In this document: in pieces, positions 1 through 14,800 of the stretch
Layout of the letters: each line of letters opens with the position of its first letter
Numbering within the stretch: position 1 is the stretch's first letter
From: Helochares maculicollis
Lineage: Eukaryota > Arthropoda > Insecta > Coleoptera > Hydrophilidae
Direction: 5' to 3'
DNA: 60,307 nt
Assembly (NCBI GenBank): GCA_033557835.1
Contig: JAWQRO010000082.1
Coordinates: forward strand, 1 to 60,307
Notes under the pieces: model-generated
The model's input: only the letters and a program-made list of their open reading frames with translations
Database searches by the model: none
Told to the model about the DNA's origin: nothing
Made by a program: the position numbers and the translations under genes

Positions 1-3000
1 TATGTGATTTTTTCAATTATTACATTGCATTCTTGGTGGGAAACTTCAAAGAAAAATTTTTTTTTAAACCTTCCTTTTTGTATTGTGGGTAAAATATTGG
101 ATTATATGTGTGCGGTCGTCAATTTTCAACTTTTCACACGATTGTTACTGTCCACTAAAGCATTCTTGTAGTTACGTGTTGTTATATGAGCTTTTGAAGT
201 GTTGCTTTAAACGTGTGTTCACATCACTATGCATCATAGTACATTACATTTGTTATCTTTAAACTAAATGTAATGTCTATAATGAAGAAGAATAGGTCAA
301 ATGGTTTCTGCGTTATTCTTAAGGTGTTTTTGTCAGTAACACTATTTTATTATTATGTTATGTATTAGTTTCTTGGATGGAGTCACCTCCGGGGCAATTA
401 GGTCCTTTTTACCCTAACCTTCTATATTTAGGTTAGTTCTAATAGTTCTGTATGCTTTAGAAATGAAATTTGGTCCTTCATGGGGAACTCTTTAAGAGAG
501 AACAGGATGTGTGACAGGGTGTAGGTGTAGATTTTAATTTATCTTCATTGTAAACAATTGCTGATTTATATCCTCAGATATTTTATCGGTATTTTCTTAG
601 ACTCTTGACTGCACCCATGGCAAATCTTTGCGTTTAATGGCTAGGATTATATATTTAAATAACTTCAAATTTTATTTTTATCACTACTGTTTTTTGCCAT
701 TTACAAAAGTACCCTCAAACCAATTCAAATACTTGTAATATTTGTGGGTTTCACCCCTGCAATAATTCAAGTAAAAAGGATAACCTATAAATCATGTGTT
801 TCTAATTAATTAATCCTTTAAGTAGCGATGTAATAGTTTTGTTTGCTTAATGTTGTAGTTGTAGTTTTTGGATGTTCTTCATTAAATCACTACCCAGTTT
901 ATGTTTGTGAACTGACAGACTGCCAAATTTAAATTTGTTATAGAAAGTTTAATTTTCCTCTGCTTATAAAGTTAATACGGCAGCTCAAGAATTTCTGATT
1001 ATTATTCACTATAATGCTGTAAACTGTACCCGTTTCATTCAGTATAGACAACAGCATCGACATAGCAAACACAGTTTACGATTAACAATATAATACAATC
1101 GAAGATAATATAAAAATATTCTTAAGCCCTTTATTACATTGTAAATTTAATGAATTAAGTAGAACACACCTTCTACTTTCAGAAGATAAATCATCAAAAT
1201 AAATTGTGGTGATTAATCTCGGTAAGGAACAATAGAATTTGTGAAAATTGACATTATTCTAAGATGCCCTCGACTCCGTGTCATTATCATTGTGGGCCCG
1301 CTTTTACGTTTAAAATGAACATAGCCACTGCTCCTTTCATGCCATATTCATAAATTTGTTTACTAACACTGTCAAGTGTTGAATGGTCTAGATTAATGTC
1401 AAGTCCTGCCTCTATTTTGTTATTATACATTTATTTTGTCCTTCAAGGCATTTAGCATTAGTATTATTATTGACCTGGACCATAAAAATAGCATGACCAA
1501 AAATGTGGCTCTTTTTGATATTTTAAACCTTATTCTTTCCTTTTCTGCCTCATTAAAGTTATTCCTTTCGATTGAAGTTATTTCCTCTTTTATTGTATAA
1601 TGTCTGCAAAACCCGCTTGTGAAATAAAACTAAAGTAACAAATTGCTCATGACTTTAACAACACCCAGTACGAAATATCATTGTCATTGTATTTTTTGAT
1701 CACTTATCAATAGGATGGCAGTTTGCATACACTAAAATGTCATAAACTTAATCATGAGGCACTGGTTACTTGACATCTACGACATTTTTGACTTTTTTTT
1801 CTCTGGTAAAAGTGTTATACCGACGGGAACTGATGACAGTCTGTGGGTAGTACATCTGGGAAGCATAGATGATGTGAAAAAAATTCATAATTTAATTGTG
1901 CAATAGTCTAATGAGTCCCCAAACTAGCATGTGGCCTAGTGTTGTCATGATAAAGTATAATGTGTTTTATATTGCATATCACTATCCCCTTCTTGGAGTG
2001 TTTTATTCAAATCATTCATTTTCTGATAGTGTATTGTCGATTAGAGCCGTTTTTTATAAAGTTTGGCATAGAGGTGAAGGGGGAATGATTTTTGGTTTCA
2101 GAATATGCTCTTTTGCTGATGTGTTTGTAGACAATTCTCTTCCAATCCTCAGCTATTCCATTCAAAAAGAGGTTCAATTTTGTTCCGAATAAGGAAAGGT
2201 GCAACTTATTTGTTCAAATTATTCTCTCTTTATTTCAGGGGCACTTTCTGAAATATTTCCGCACTAATTCTAGTTTCTGAATATGGTATACAATGTTACA
2301 TTTTTCTGCGAAAGGAATTATTGTCTTTGATCAAAGATAATCCAGAGATTATCATTAAAAGTGATATTGCTTCAAAGTTTTTAAACCAATCTGCATATTC
2401 TTTCTGAATAGATTCATCATTTATTTATTGAATTTCTACATGGCTATGTAACTTTTCGCTCTTATTAGAATTGATACTAAAATACATACACTGTACATCA
2501 ACCTATCAGTAGCCATGCTAGTATGATTCGTGTTGAATTTTATACTACCATGAATTGTCATTCGTGTCAGTACTTTTTCATCAAAACAATTGTTAAGTGC
2601 GAGAGCTATAGTATATATCGCAAATTAATACTTGATATAACATTATTGAACATACCTCTCCAGTAGTCATATATTTTTTGAATTTATAATCTTCTATTTG
2701 TATAAGTTTATTATGTTATACAATAATGCTACTCTTTATACTTACACCATTTGCATTATATTATCATTTGTAATATATTTCTTGTCCTGTCATTTATGTT
2801 TGGAAAATTGTTTTTTTTTATTGCTACATGAAATTAAATTGCTTAGTTCTAATATTAGTTTGTTTTTTAAATGATACAAAATATTAAGTAACAATTGCCG
2901 GTACTTTTACATTTAACATTTTTAAGTAGTTATTTATTTTTTCCTATGCATATTTTAGAGCGTCCAGTACTTGTAATTTATAGCGACACTTTTATCTATT

Positions 3001-3832
3001 TTGTGGTGTAGCTTCCTTTCTTGTCTCCGATAGAAAATCTATGCTGAGATCAAGTTATTGAAACATTAAAATGTTTTAAATTGATTTTATTAAAATTTCT
3101 AATTTAATTTCTAATACTTTTGGCACTTTATTGCTCAGCGGAGAGCAAGTGACACTTGTTAGCTTGCATTTATAACAATATATGCGACCCACAAAAAATT
3201 TCACCCTTTTCAACCTGAGCGAAAATGTTTGTAGCTTAGCTCTTATTTCACAACCTAGACATTCCTTTGAAACATTGTTATGTACTATATATCAGAATTC
3301 TAGATACTAGTAAACATCTACAAATTAATTATCATTTTATAGCATTTGTAGAAATTAGTTAATTTATTTAAACATTTGATTTTTATCCATTGATGTATAC
3401 ATATAAATACGTATAAATTTAAGATTTTTGCCTAGAACTGATAAAATATAATTGATATTTGGCGAACGTATCAACAATGAATGTACATTTTAAATTAACA
3501 ATGTGTTTTTATTAGGATATGTTAAAAACTGTTAGTTTCGTTATAACTACTAAGACTCAGGTCCTGAAATTCCAGCTGATTTAGTTGAAGATTGATCGGA
3601 CATTTAAAAGTTGTTTACAAGAACATCTATTATTTTGCTAATGGCTTCAAAGGAATCCACAATGAATATATTTTGTATGTTTACACTCGAACAAGATTAG
3701 TCTAAAATATTTCTAAGAACACATTCAACAAGTGCCCCACTTTTTATCTGTTGATTAGATTAACATTGAGATTTTCATTAATTTAGCACAATTAAAAGAA
3801 AACTAATTCTTAATATTGCTCTGTTTGTTTCA
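1..3832. other. Upstream spacer or 5' intron, no gene seen
   Basis: AT-rich DNA upstream of the myosin coding exons. The open frames here are short, mostly lack ATG starts and resemble no protein I know. A good 3' splice site (CTGTTTGTTTCAG) ends at 3832, so at least the right part is probably a 5'-UTR intron of the myosin gene. Its first exon and promoter would then lie further left, inside or outside the window. I could not place them. Confidence 0.5.
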
Positions 3833-4050
3833 GAATACCACTGTACCTGGTTGTATAATCTCATCTTAAATTTTGTGAGGGTGTGTCTGTTTGGGTTAGT
3901 GATGATCCGTGGAATATTTTTCGAAAAGTATTCATGATGGATTGTAACTGTGGAATGCACCGTCAAGTGATAAAAACAAAAACTTCTACAGAGGGTTTTG
4001 TGGTTTGTGATTAGTATGATGTAGTATAAGGTACAGTTGCCGATCGCAAA
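3833..4050 (+). other. Myo9: Myosin IX 5' UTR segment
   Basis: The segment runs from the 3' splice site at 3832 to the ATG at 4051. The start context is AAAATGG, favourable for an animal start codon. The limits are inferred from splice-site sequence only. Confidence 0.5.
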
Positions 4051-5819
4051 ATGGATCAAAATCGTTACATTGTACAGGTCTATGTGGGGGCTCTTTCGGC
4101 CCTCTACGAAGCTCTGTCTGTCGAAGCCAGCAAGCAGACAACTGCTGAAGAAATAGTTTCCTGTATTGTGGAGCGATTATCTTTGAATGAAAACCCTGGG
4201 GGAAACTACGAATTGGCCGAAGTGATAGGGGATGCGATGGGGCAAGAATGCAAGTCCCGAATTTTGGGGGCAAGTGAAAGTCCCGTTCAACAAATGATGC
4301 TTTGGCCACGAACACGAACTGATCAGTCTAGTTATAGATTTTATTTAAGAGAAAAAGTCAACGACTACGTTTGGCGTGATAATTTTGTAATGGACCCGCA
4401 ATTAATTAAGGATTATTTTAATAGGTTTTTATATCAGCCAAAAGACAGGGAATATCCTGACTTATGCCAATTACCAGACTTGAATGAACAGACTTTACTT
4501 GACAATTTGAGAGCTAGATTTATGGCTGGACATATTTATACTTATGTTGGTTCGATTTTAATTGCGCTTAATCCTTTTAAGTTTTATCCTATTTACAATC
4601 CTAAATACGTCAAATTATACCAGAATAGACGGTTGGGACCTAATTTACCACCTCACATTTTTGCTGTAGCTGATACTGCTTACCATTTTATGTTAAAATA
4701 CAGAAAGAATCAGTGTATTGTAATAAGTGGTGAAAGTGGTTCAGGTAAAACGGAAAGCACAAATTTTTTATTGCATCATTTGACTGCACTAAGCCAGAAG
4801 GGCTCCCATGGTAGTGGAGTGGAACAGACTATTTTAAGTGCTGGTCCTGTGTTAGAAGCCTTTGGTAATGCCAAAACTGCACATAATAATAATTCAAGTA
4901 GATTTGGAAAATTTATTCAAGTCAACTATAAGGAGAATGGAATGGTTCACGGTGCTGTTGTACAGAAATATTTATTAGAAAAATCAAGGATTTGCACGCA
5001 GGGTCGTAATGAACGTAACTACCATGTGTTTTATTACCTACTGGAAGGAGCCAGCGAACAAGAGAAACAACTTTTACATTTAAAGTCCCCTGATCAATAT
5101 TATTACTTAAATAGAAGTGGTTGTTCTACACTTGATAATATAGATGAAAGCTACGAATTCTCTCGCTTGAAGCAATCTATGGAAATGGTTGGCTTCACAG
5201 CTGAGAAACAACGACGATTATTTTCGGTACTCTCAGCAGTACTTCTTTTGGGAAATGTTGAATTTCAACCGAGGAAGTCAGCTTATCATCATGATGAAGC
5301 AGTTGGAGTAAAAAATCCAGAAGTTGTAGCTATAATCTCGGAGTTACTACGCGTTAAGCAAGAAACCTTAATGCAGGCGCTTACTGCAAAAAGGGCACGG
5401 GCGTCAGGAGAGACATTAGTGATCAACTACAGACTGCCAGAAGCAATTGCCAGCCGAGATGCGATGGCGAAATGTTTGTATGGTGCACTTTTTGACTGGA
5501 TAGTGTTGCAAGTAAATCATGCTTTGTTATCGAAAAAGGATACATTACGTGAGCACCAAGGTAACTCCATTGGGGTGCTGGACATATTCGGGTTTGAAGA
5601 TTTCGGATTGTGCAATAGTTTTGAGCAGTTGTGTATAAATTATGCCAATGAACATTTGCAATATTATTTCAATCAGCATGTTTTCAAGTACGAACAAGAG
5701 GAATATAGTAAAGAAGGCATCCGCTGGACTAACATCGATTTTATGGACAACACCGGCTGTCTGCAGTTGATTGAAGGAAAACCTAGTGGGTTGCTTTGCC
5801 TTTTGGACGATCAGTGCAA
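4051..5819 (+). CDS. Myo9: Myo9 coding exon 1: RA-like domain and first half of motor
   Basis: Encodes residues 1-589 plus two bases of 590. An RA-like N-terminus is followed by the motor core: P-loop GESGSGKT at 227-234, switch I NNNSSRFG at 279-286 and switch II DIFGFEDF at 511-518, all intact. The exon ends TGCAA before donor GTAAGTTG. The next exon completes the codon to give the conserved LLDDQCNFPG-type joint of the motor. It is one very long exon with no introns in the nucleotide-binding half. Confidence 0.95.
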
Positions 5820-8800
5820 GTAAGTTGTCTAAATTTCTAGCTATTCAAAATTTTGGTTTGGTTAAAAAATAAAGTATAACTGCATTTAGGATACTTTTTG
5901 TCTAACAGAAAATATAAAAATAGTGGCATTCATAAAAATGTGTTTTATAAAACTAAAATTAAAGAGCAATTCTATTTTATGCTACAGGTTTTTAAACAAT
6001 CAATTGAATGTAGCTATCAAGATGATCTACTTGTTAAGTAGTAATCATTTAAATTAGTACATATTGTTTCAAATTAATGCTATGCTATTGGGGCATCTTA
6101 AACTGAATATGTAAAATTGAAATACTGCGAAATCTTCTTCCATTATTGAATCCTTTTTTATGAAATTGCCAAAAACGTACAAATATTTCAGTCTCTCATG
6201 GCTGCCAAGTGCGCAACTTTAAAATGTAATTTTTTTTTTCATGAGAAATACGCAACTATTTAAGAACAATGGTAAAACATTATTTTATTCAAAGTATAGA
6301 CCCTCGCTTTGTACACATTTTACCCATCTCTCGATTATTATTGATTCCATTCCAAAAGAAAGCTTAAATTTTCATTGATATCCATTCGTCGAGCCATTTT
6401 TGTCCCTCCTTGAAAGTTTTGAAGTGTTGCTCAGCCAGTACATGTCCCGTCAATGAGAAGTGGTGATAATCAGAAGGCGCCAGATCTGGTGAAAACGGCG
6501 GGTGGGGTAGGAGTTCCCAAGGAAGCGAAGAAATCGTTTCTTTGACAACTTTGTTTGACTGCAGGAGCGTTGTCATGCTGCAGAATGACTTTTTCGTGTC
6601 TTTGAGCCCATTCTGGGCGTCTTTCAATCAATGGGTGGTTTAAATTGATCATTGGTTGCCGGTAGCGGACGGTATTAACTGTTTCGCTGGGCTTGAGAAG
6701 CTCGTAGTACTCTACTCCCTTCTGATCCCACAACACACACAGCATTGTCTTCCTAAAACGCTTCGGTTTTGTACTCGATGTTGGTGGTTGTCCTGGTGTT
6801 ACTCACGATTTCTTACGTTGGGGAATCTCAAATTACACTCTTTATTTCATCGCCAGTTAAAACCCGATGCAAAAAACCCTTTTTTTTTTGTGGTGTAAAT
6901 GCAGCATTTCACACATAGTTTTTCGTCTTTCCATCTGTCCTTCATTCAGTTTGTGTTCAACCTTTTCAATCGTCCTCTTGGCTCTCAGGCGATCAGTCTA
7001 GGTGACTAAACATTCATAGTGACAAGTCCATTACTGGCACCTACGTAGCAATATTAACGTAAGCTGATGTGATCCACATTTTTAAAGGATATTTAATCAT
7101 CATAACGTTTAGTTTAGATTAAGATTGAATTCCTTATTTTTTGCTTTTAATATTTGTTATACAGTTATTGCGAGCTGATGTCTTAAAGGAGAATATTGCT
7201 TGAAAATCTTCAGTAGAGACACTCAATGTTTTTCAATTGGTCAATCTCAAAGCAAGTTTAAACTTAATAAATGTTTCAACAGTTTTGGGAGGTCTGCAAT
7301 CTTGATTGTATGTGCTTTGGCAATAATTAATAATAAATGCTTGACTTAATAAAAGTCCCTAAAAATATTCCCCACATTAAAGTAAGGGGTTATTATTTTC
7401 CTTTGCAGTTTTCCGGGAGCAACCAGTGAAACTCTCCTTCAAAAATTCAACTCTGTACATAAAGACAACAAATTCTATCAGAAACCACAAAAGAGGGAAG
7501 CTGCTTTTATAGTGGTACATTATGCAGGTACAGTCAAGTACCAAGTCAACGAAATGAGAGAGAAGAACTTAGACTTGATGCGGCAAGATATTGTAGGAGT
7601 ACTGAAAAATAGCTCGATGGCTTTTGTAAGAGAGCTTGTAGGAGCAGACCCTGTGGCTGTCTTTCGATGGGCCATCGTTAGAGCATTTTTTAGAGCTTAC
7701 TTTGCCTTTCATGAAGCCGGCCGCAAGCACAGACAAGGCAGAGTAGACGGAAACAAAAACAATATACAACAGAGATACCAAAGGAACCACATTCCCAATG
7801 AAAACATTATTAGGTAAGACATGAAAATTTATACCCGACAACTAAAAATTTTACTCTTCTATAATTAATGTTAATAAAATTTATAGCCTTATAAAATTAC
7901 AAAAGGAAAAGTCTCATAAACCAGAAATTAAAAAAACTCACCATTATTTATTATGTAAATTCTTTAGAATTGGTCCGATTTGTGAGGTAATTGTTTTCTT
8001 TAATTCTTTAGCCATCTAGTAACAGTTTCGGCTGTGAACCTAGCAGTTAACAGAATAGCGTAAGTTCAAAAATGCGGTTTTTAGTACCTGTTCATGTTCA
8101 TCCACTGTTTTTCCAAAAAAAAACTTGAATTTCATTTTTACCAAACAACTACTCTTTCCTTTTACATGCTAATTTGTTCTTTAAATTTTGACTGTTTTTA
8201 ATTAAGTGTAGGTTCGTTTTTAAATTCACATTTTTACCAACAAACTATTCAATTTCAATGTTTTTAATACGTAAATATTTGTACAGTTATCATTATTTCA
8301 TTATCATAATATTTTTGTTTGCATGAAAGTGTGGTACTTGAAGATAGTTTAATAGATTAACTTAAAAATGTATTTATTTTTGGCTTTTTCTGTGGTGGAG
8401 CTGTGAGAAATTACGACATATTTACAGCTGCATGGCTATATATTATTTTTTATACAATTGGTGTTTTTAAAACAATCATTGTTTTTTAAAGTGTTCTCAT
8501 AAACCAAGACTTAGGTTGTAGTATGGGATTAAAGTAAAAGTATGGGTAAGTAACATTTTGGAAGTAACAGAAAAGTAACTTAAAATAATAGCCATTCTGA
8601 GGTATTATTTACTATATAAAATGTTGCTGTGGGGCAGATTTAAGAAAACTTCAAGTAATGTTTTATTTAGAACAGTAAAAATTAGAATTGTTTGAAACAA
8701 ATGTTGATTTGGAGATCGTTTTCATAAGAATTTTGTCTTGATTACTTTACTACCAACAAATATTATGTTTGTTTTTAAACTCCTCGTTTTATGTTAGGCT

Positions 8801-11800
8801 GCTAATAAGGCGCTAGATCTTTTATTAAGGTAATGGGCAGTATTTTATAATGACATATATTTAAAACATGGATTTCGAGTAGACATTCAAAATATTTTGT
8901 TTGTATCATATTTCACACCAAAAGAGTTATGCTTTCACTTTAAATTCATGCAACAATCTTATTGACATTTTCAAGTAGGAATCAAATATATTATAAATAA
9001 ATAATTCATAACAAACAGGCAACCTGCTATTTTTTATAAAATTGTATCCTTATACGTTTTCTTAAAAAAGAGTACATTTTTATGGGTATATTATGATTTA
9101 GTATATCTAATATGAAACTTATTAACTGAAAATATGTATACTAGAATCATCACATATTCATCATTACATATCATTTCGCAGCAAGCAACGAAACCCTTTA
9201 TCTTTTAATCGCTCAGGACGTATCAGTGACATAGATGTTTCTAATAATCACAATAGGCTCTCTTGGCCTCAATTTTATCAACGAAATAAAAGCTCAACTG
9301 CTAGTGCCAATGTTAAAACGAATGAGGAAGATAGAAGGCGAAAAGACTCTACAGGAAATAGCCCAAACTCTGCTGCCTTGGAAAGAGTATTGTGCCCTGA
9401 CGATGCTAGAGTTATGCAAAAAGCCAATCAAATTGTAATGTATGTACCACCTTTTGTTTTAAAAATGGTGGTGGTTACCCAACAGAACTCAACAGAAGTT
9501 TTTAGATTTTTATGAATTTTATTATGTGGTGGTGGGAAAATCTATAGATATTCTTTGTTTTTTCGACAAGTTTCTGTGTGCGCCTTTATACTTTTTACTT
9601 GAAACAAACAACTTAGGGAAACCCATTTTCCAGTTTTTGTACATTTAACAAAGTAAACCTTTTTCAGTTTTTCATTTGTTTATAAGCTTACTGTTGTGTG
9701 CATCAAAATTTGGGCAGTATTCTTGAATTTTGTAATCGCCTATCTATTAATATTAAGCATGGGTGTTTTGCATGTATTACTTTTTTCAGATTAAATGGGG
9801 AGTTTTGCTTGCTTTTTTCCCATGTTTATGCAATATCATATTTGGATATTTAATAAAGCTTTTTTTTATTCAGGAAAAACAAGTCGTTTCGTCCACGTGA
9901 ACGAGGCAAAAAAGGACTTAAAAATTTGCAGTCTGTCAAAACTTTGGCAGGCCGTACTGGCCTTACCGCAGCCAACCAAGGTCAATTAGGAAAAGCGAGG
10001 AAGCAACCCATGACAGTGACGGCTCAATTTCAACAATCTTTACATTCTTTAATGGACACTCTGAATCAAGCCAATCCTTTCTTCATTAGATGCATTAAAT
10101 CAAATGGAAATAAGATACCCAATGAATTTGATGAAGAAACTGTACAGAGGCAGTTGAGGTATACAGGGATGCTGGAGACTGTCCGCATACGGCAAGCAGG
10201 GTTTAACGTTAGGTTAACTTACGATGAATTTATTCAGTTGTATCGAATTCTCCTGCCTAAGGGGCTATTGAGTTCTCAAAACGACGTTAGGAACTTTTTA
10301 GCGAAGTTAAATTTAAACCGTGACAATTATCAGCTTGGGTCAAGTAAAGTATTCCTTCGAGAATCTGAGAAATACAAGCTAGACTGCAAGCTTCACCAAC
10401 AAATTATGGCTAGCATTGTAAGTCTACAGCGATGGTTCAGAGCTTGCTTGGACCGTCGCCGGTTCTTGAGAATGAGGAATGCTATAATTGTCATTCAATC
10501 TTACTGCCGGATGTATTTAGTGCAAAGACACATTAGAGCTGTTATGGCGGCCACAAAAATACAGAAAGTATGGAGGGGATACAAAACAAGATCATGGTTT
10601 AATAAGTTCAAAGCAGGAGTTATTAACTTTCAAGCTCACATTCGTGGATATGTTGCTAGGAAATCTTTTGCTCAATTGAAGCAGCAAACTTCTATGCACA
10701 AATTGGTGAGATATTAGTTCTAATATTTATGTGTTTAGGTCACTCTAGAAGCCACAAAATAGACTTTTTGAGAACTTTTTTAGAATACATATAGAATTAG
10801 TCGAATTTACAAAGGTATAAGGCTATTGAATTGAATTGATTGATATATTCGGTTTATTGGTGAATGTATGTGTCTCTTTTGTAGCTGCTTCACCATAATA
10901 CACTTCGTTACTCGTTATAAAATCAAATCAATATGTCACAAAAGAAGAAACAATTTAGCACACTTATCGACAAAAAAATGGTCTAAACCCTTTGCAAATA
11001 GCTTTAAAAACATATGATATGTACTTACTCTAGTCTATTAAATTACCATCCTTTGCTCTGGCTACAAGAGGCAAGTACTAAGAGATACTTCTCAGCCATA
11101 ATGTTTTAAGACATCATTTTTGAGGTCATAAAGGGGCAATTTAAATCAACAAATATATTTTCAAAATTCTGGAGGGGCCTAACCCTATAATAAAATAATG
11201 CAGAATAATTGGATATTTTATATTTAGTAGAAATATTAATTTCACTTTTCACAATCTTGACATTACATTATTTTTTAGATTTTAAGTTCGTTAAGTATGG
11301 GACTGCAAGTAGAACATAATAAGAGTACAGATGAAGCATTTGCAAGTAAAGAATCTAGTCAAGAAGAACTTGAAACTGAAAAGCTGTATCCTGAAAGAGA
11401 TAAACGCCTCCGTGATTCTGATGAGTAAGTTAATGTTATACAAACTTGCTGGCTAATTATAAATGAATTTTACATTTTTTTCTAGGAGTAGTGGTATTCA
11501 GGAAGATGGTGATTTAGAAACTACTCAGAAAGTTAGTCTACGGTCCACTCAGTCTTTACCAAGTGTGTCTACTTCACATCCACCATTACTTGTGATGCTG
11601 CAAAATACCCAGAATACTCGGTAAGTTTGTTGACTTTGATTTTTGGATTTCAACATTTTTGGTAAGATCTAGAAAATGAACTTGATGTCTTTGTACTTTC
11701 ATTAAAATCGTTTTTCAATTGACAATTCTCTATCTTACCAAGCTGTATTATTATACCTTGTCCATCATTTACAGTTTTAATGCATATAATTAATTTTTTA

Positions 11801-14800
11801 TTAATGAAATATATTTTTTCCACACCTAACTAATTTAAATTATCAACAAATTGGAGAAGAGGGGTCTCCACATGTTTTGATTTTGAACTAGAAACTTGCT
11901 GCTGATCAATCATGTCCTGCTGTGACATCCCTAGATTCCCGATCTTAACTGTTATGATCTCTTGATGACATTTGTCGAGTTTCTTATGGTATCTCACTAA
12001 TAGCCATTGAAAATACAGAAACGAGTTCCATGTTCTACTTTTTTTATTTGGATGCGGCATTTAGGTTCGATCAGTTTATCATAGGAATGCTATTTCAAAA
12101 AGAATTTATTTTATACAGTTCTATTTATGACCTTTCAATGGAGATACTAATGGATAGATTTTAAAACCATAAAAAAAATCACTCCCAATTGCAGATGCCT
12201 ACATAAAGACAAAAATATGTGCGACATAAAAGTACTTGCCATTAATAATAATAAAACTACAAACACTTACATGCCCTTCAAAACTTAAAGCAAAACTTAT
12301 AATATTCATAATTAATATTAATGTCAGTGCCTATATTCAACTTATTAATATATTCATAAGGAATATTCAATTTTGTTCAGTATATATATAGATAATCGGA
12401 ATATTTGTAATATTTCTTTATGTAATGTATAATACTTTGTGTTTAAAAATATATATACTCTGCACAAGTCAGCAATATGGAACGCTTGTAAATACCTTTT
12501 GCGAAAACTTAAATTTTAAAATGTGAATTCATAACTAAAGGAACGGTCCGATTTTAGAATAAATTAGAGGGACCGGAAAGTCATGTCGTTTTCTTAAGTT
12601 AAATTCACACGACTACATTTTTAATAAGTTTTTATTTCTAATCAACAATATATTACCTTCATTATCAAAAACCTTTTGCCATCTTGTATGCAAATTTTCA
12701 ATGTCGGAGCGGTAAAAGTCAGTCGGCTTTTCTGTAAAATATGTCGAGATAGCATTTTGGACTTCATCAAACTTTTCTAATTTTTTGCCACTAACACTAT
12801 GTTGAAGTGACCGGAATAAATAGTAATCCGAGGGTGCAATATCAGGCGATGTTGACAATTGCTGGATACTTTTCAATCAAAGACTGGTTTATTCGTTCCA
12901 ATTGTTCACAATAGACATCTGCATTAATAGTTTGTTCAGGTTTTAACACTTCAATGTGTACAACTCCGCATGTATTCCACCAAACACACAGAAGACACAC
13001 AGAAGTGCCTTTTTGGGGTGTAAACCCGGCTTTGCAGTAGTTTGTGGTAATTCATTTCGGCTGAGCCACTGTCTTTTGCGTTTCCTATTGTCGTACAGGA
13101 CCCATTTTTCATCTCCAGTGATCGAGCGATCAAAGAACGGATCTGTACAATGCCGTTGAAGCAATACGTTGCACGTGATGGACCGGTTGGTCCAGGTTTA
13201 TTATGTTCGGATAGATTATGGGGGATCCAAACACCAGCTCTGCTTATTTTTCTAATCTGCGGCAAATGTTCTTGGATGGTTGACCAAGATTGGTTGAGGC
13301 TGTTTGAAACTTCCTCAATTATTTGACGTGGATTTGCTTCCACTTTTGTCCTTAGCAGGTCGTTATCTTATGTTGTTGGTCTTCCTGATCGACGGGCAGG
13401 CGTCCTAGAGATCAATATTGCCTGATCTGAACTTGGAGAACCATCTTTGGCATTTTCGAACGTCCAATGCGCTTGGATAAACGTCGCAGCAGTTGCGGTA
13501 TTACCCTTGCGAAACTCAAAAGACATACAATGCCGGATATGCTCTTCTGGTATTTGGCTGACCCCAAATTGCAAAAAAAAAAACTAATACCTAATTATTC
13601 AGAAGCAAATATGACACAATAACCTCAAAATCACTTTGACCCGCCTTCCAAGTACGTAATGAATAAATTCATAACTAAAAAATTAAATTTATAATGGTGA
13701 AGTCCCACTTCTGGTTTTCAAATTTACATGGAACTATTTGTTATTGTTATAGTTTCCATGTTTAGCATTTTTGTAACATTTTTGTAAAAAAATTTTATTC
13801 CAAAGCCTACTAAAATTGGAATTTTTTAAGATTATAATAATAGCACTTCTGGTGCTCATATGTTAAAAATATATATTTGTAAGTTTTTTTGTGATAATTA
13901 AAATGTGCACGAAATTTTAAATGAATAGCTCAATTTTAAAGACTACTTTACTTGAAAACATTTCAAAACTTTCGGTGGTCTAACATGCTTTAAAGTTGAT
14001 ACATATCTAAGTTTTTGTGATAATAGCCGTGTACCAAATTTCATAGCTCCAACTTAAACAGTCCGACCGCTATCATGTTTACATACACACACACACACAC
14101 TCACACACACACACAAACACAAACACACAGATAACATGCCAAAAATGGTCAAAATGGATTCAGGGGCACTCAAAATGTGGAGATTCGTCAAAATCTCGAG
14201 ATCGAATTTTTTCATGATTCCAATACTTTCCCTTACTATATTTCGTATAGTAATACGAGAATGTAAGAAATGATATAATTATTATATATCAAACAAAAGT
14301 CAGCCCTATCACTAAGGTAACAAATTTTTTATGATCAAAGTATTGTATAAAAACATGTAACATAAAGAATTATAGTAACATTCCAGAAAAGTTAAGATAC
14401 AATATGTGTAATACACATTCTAATTGGCCTGACCATATTAATTTTTGTACTATCGGATTCAAAAAATGAAAAGAAATGGGTGTTAGTACTTATATATCCC
14501 ACATTTACAACTATCAAAATTTTTTAGGCTTCTTTCAGAAGTCATTGATTTTCACAGCTGAATTTGCTGAATAAAGAAGTTTAGAATTGAATATATTGCT
14601 TAATTTCAAAAAGTTCCTTACTGAGTATCCGTGAAGGGAGAACCTTATTTAGTTTCTAAGAAAAAATCTAGGCTGATGATAATGTCAAGGCAAAATAATA
14701 TAAAATAAGTATAGATTTTCTTTAAAGAACTGCATCATCAGAAAACATTGTGTTAAACAAATTTATACTTTCTATCCAATAAAATTAAGGAAAATGTTCA

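Noticed and set aside
3778..4315. Minus-strand frames over the start of Myo9
   Set aside because: They are antisense shadows of the 5' UTR and first coding exon.
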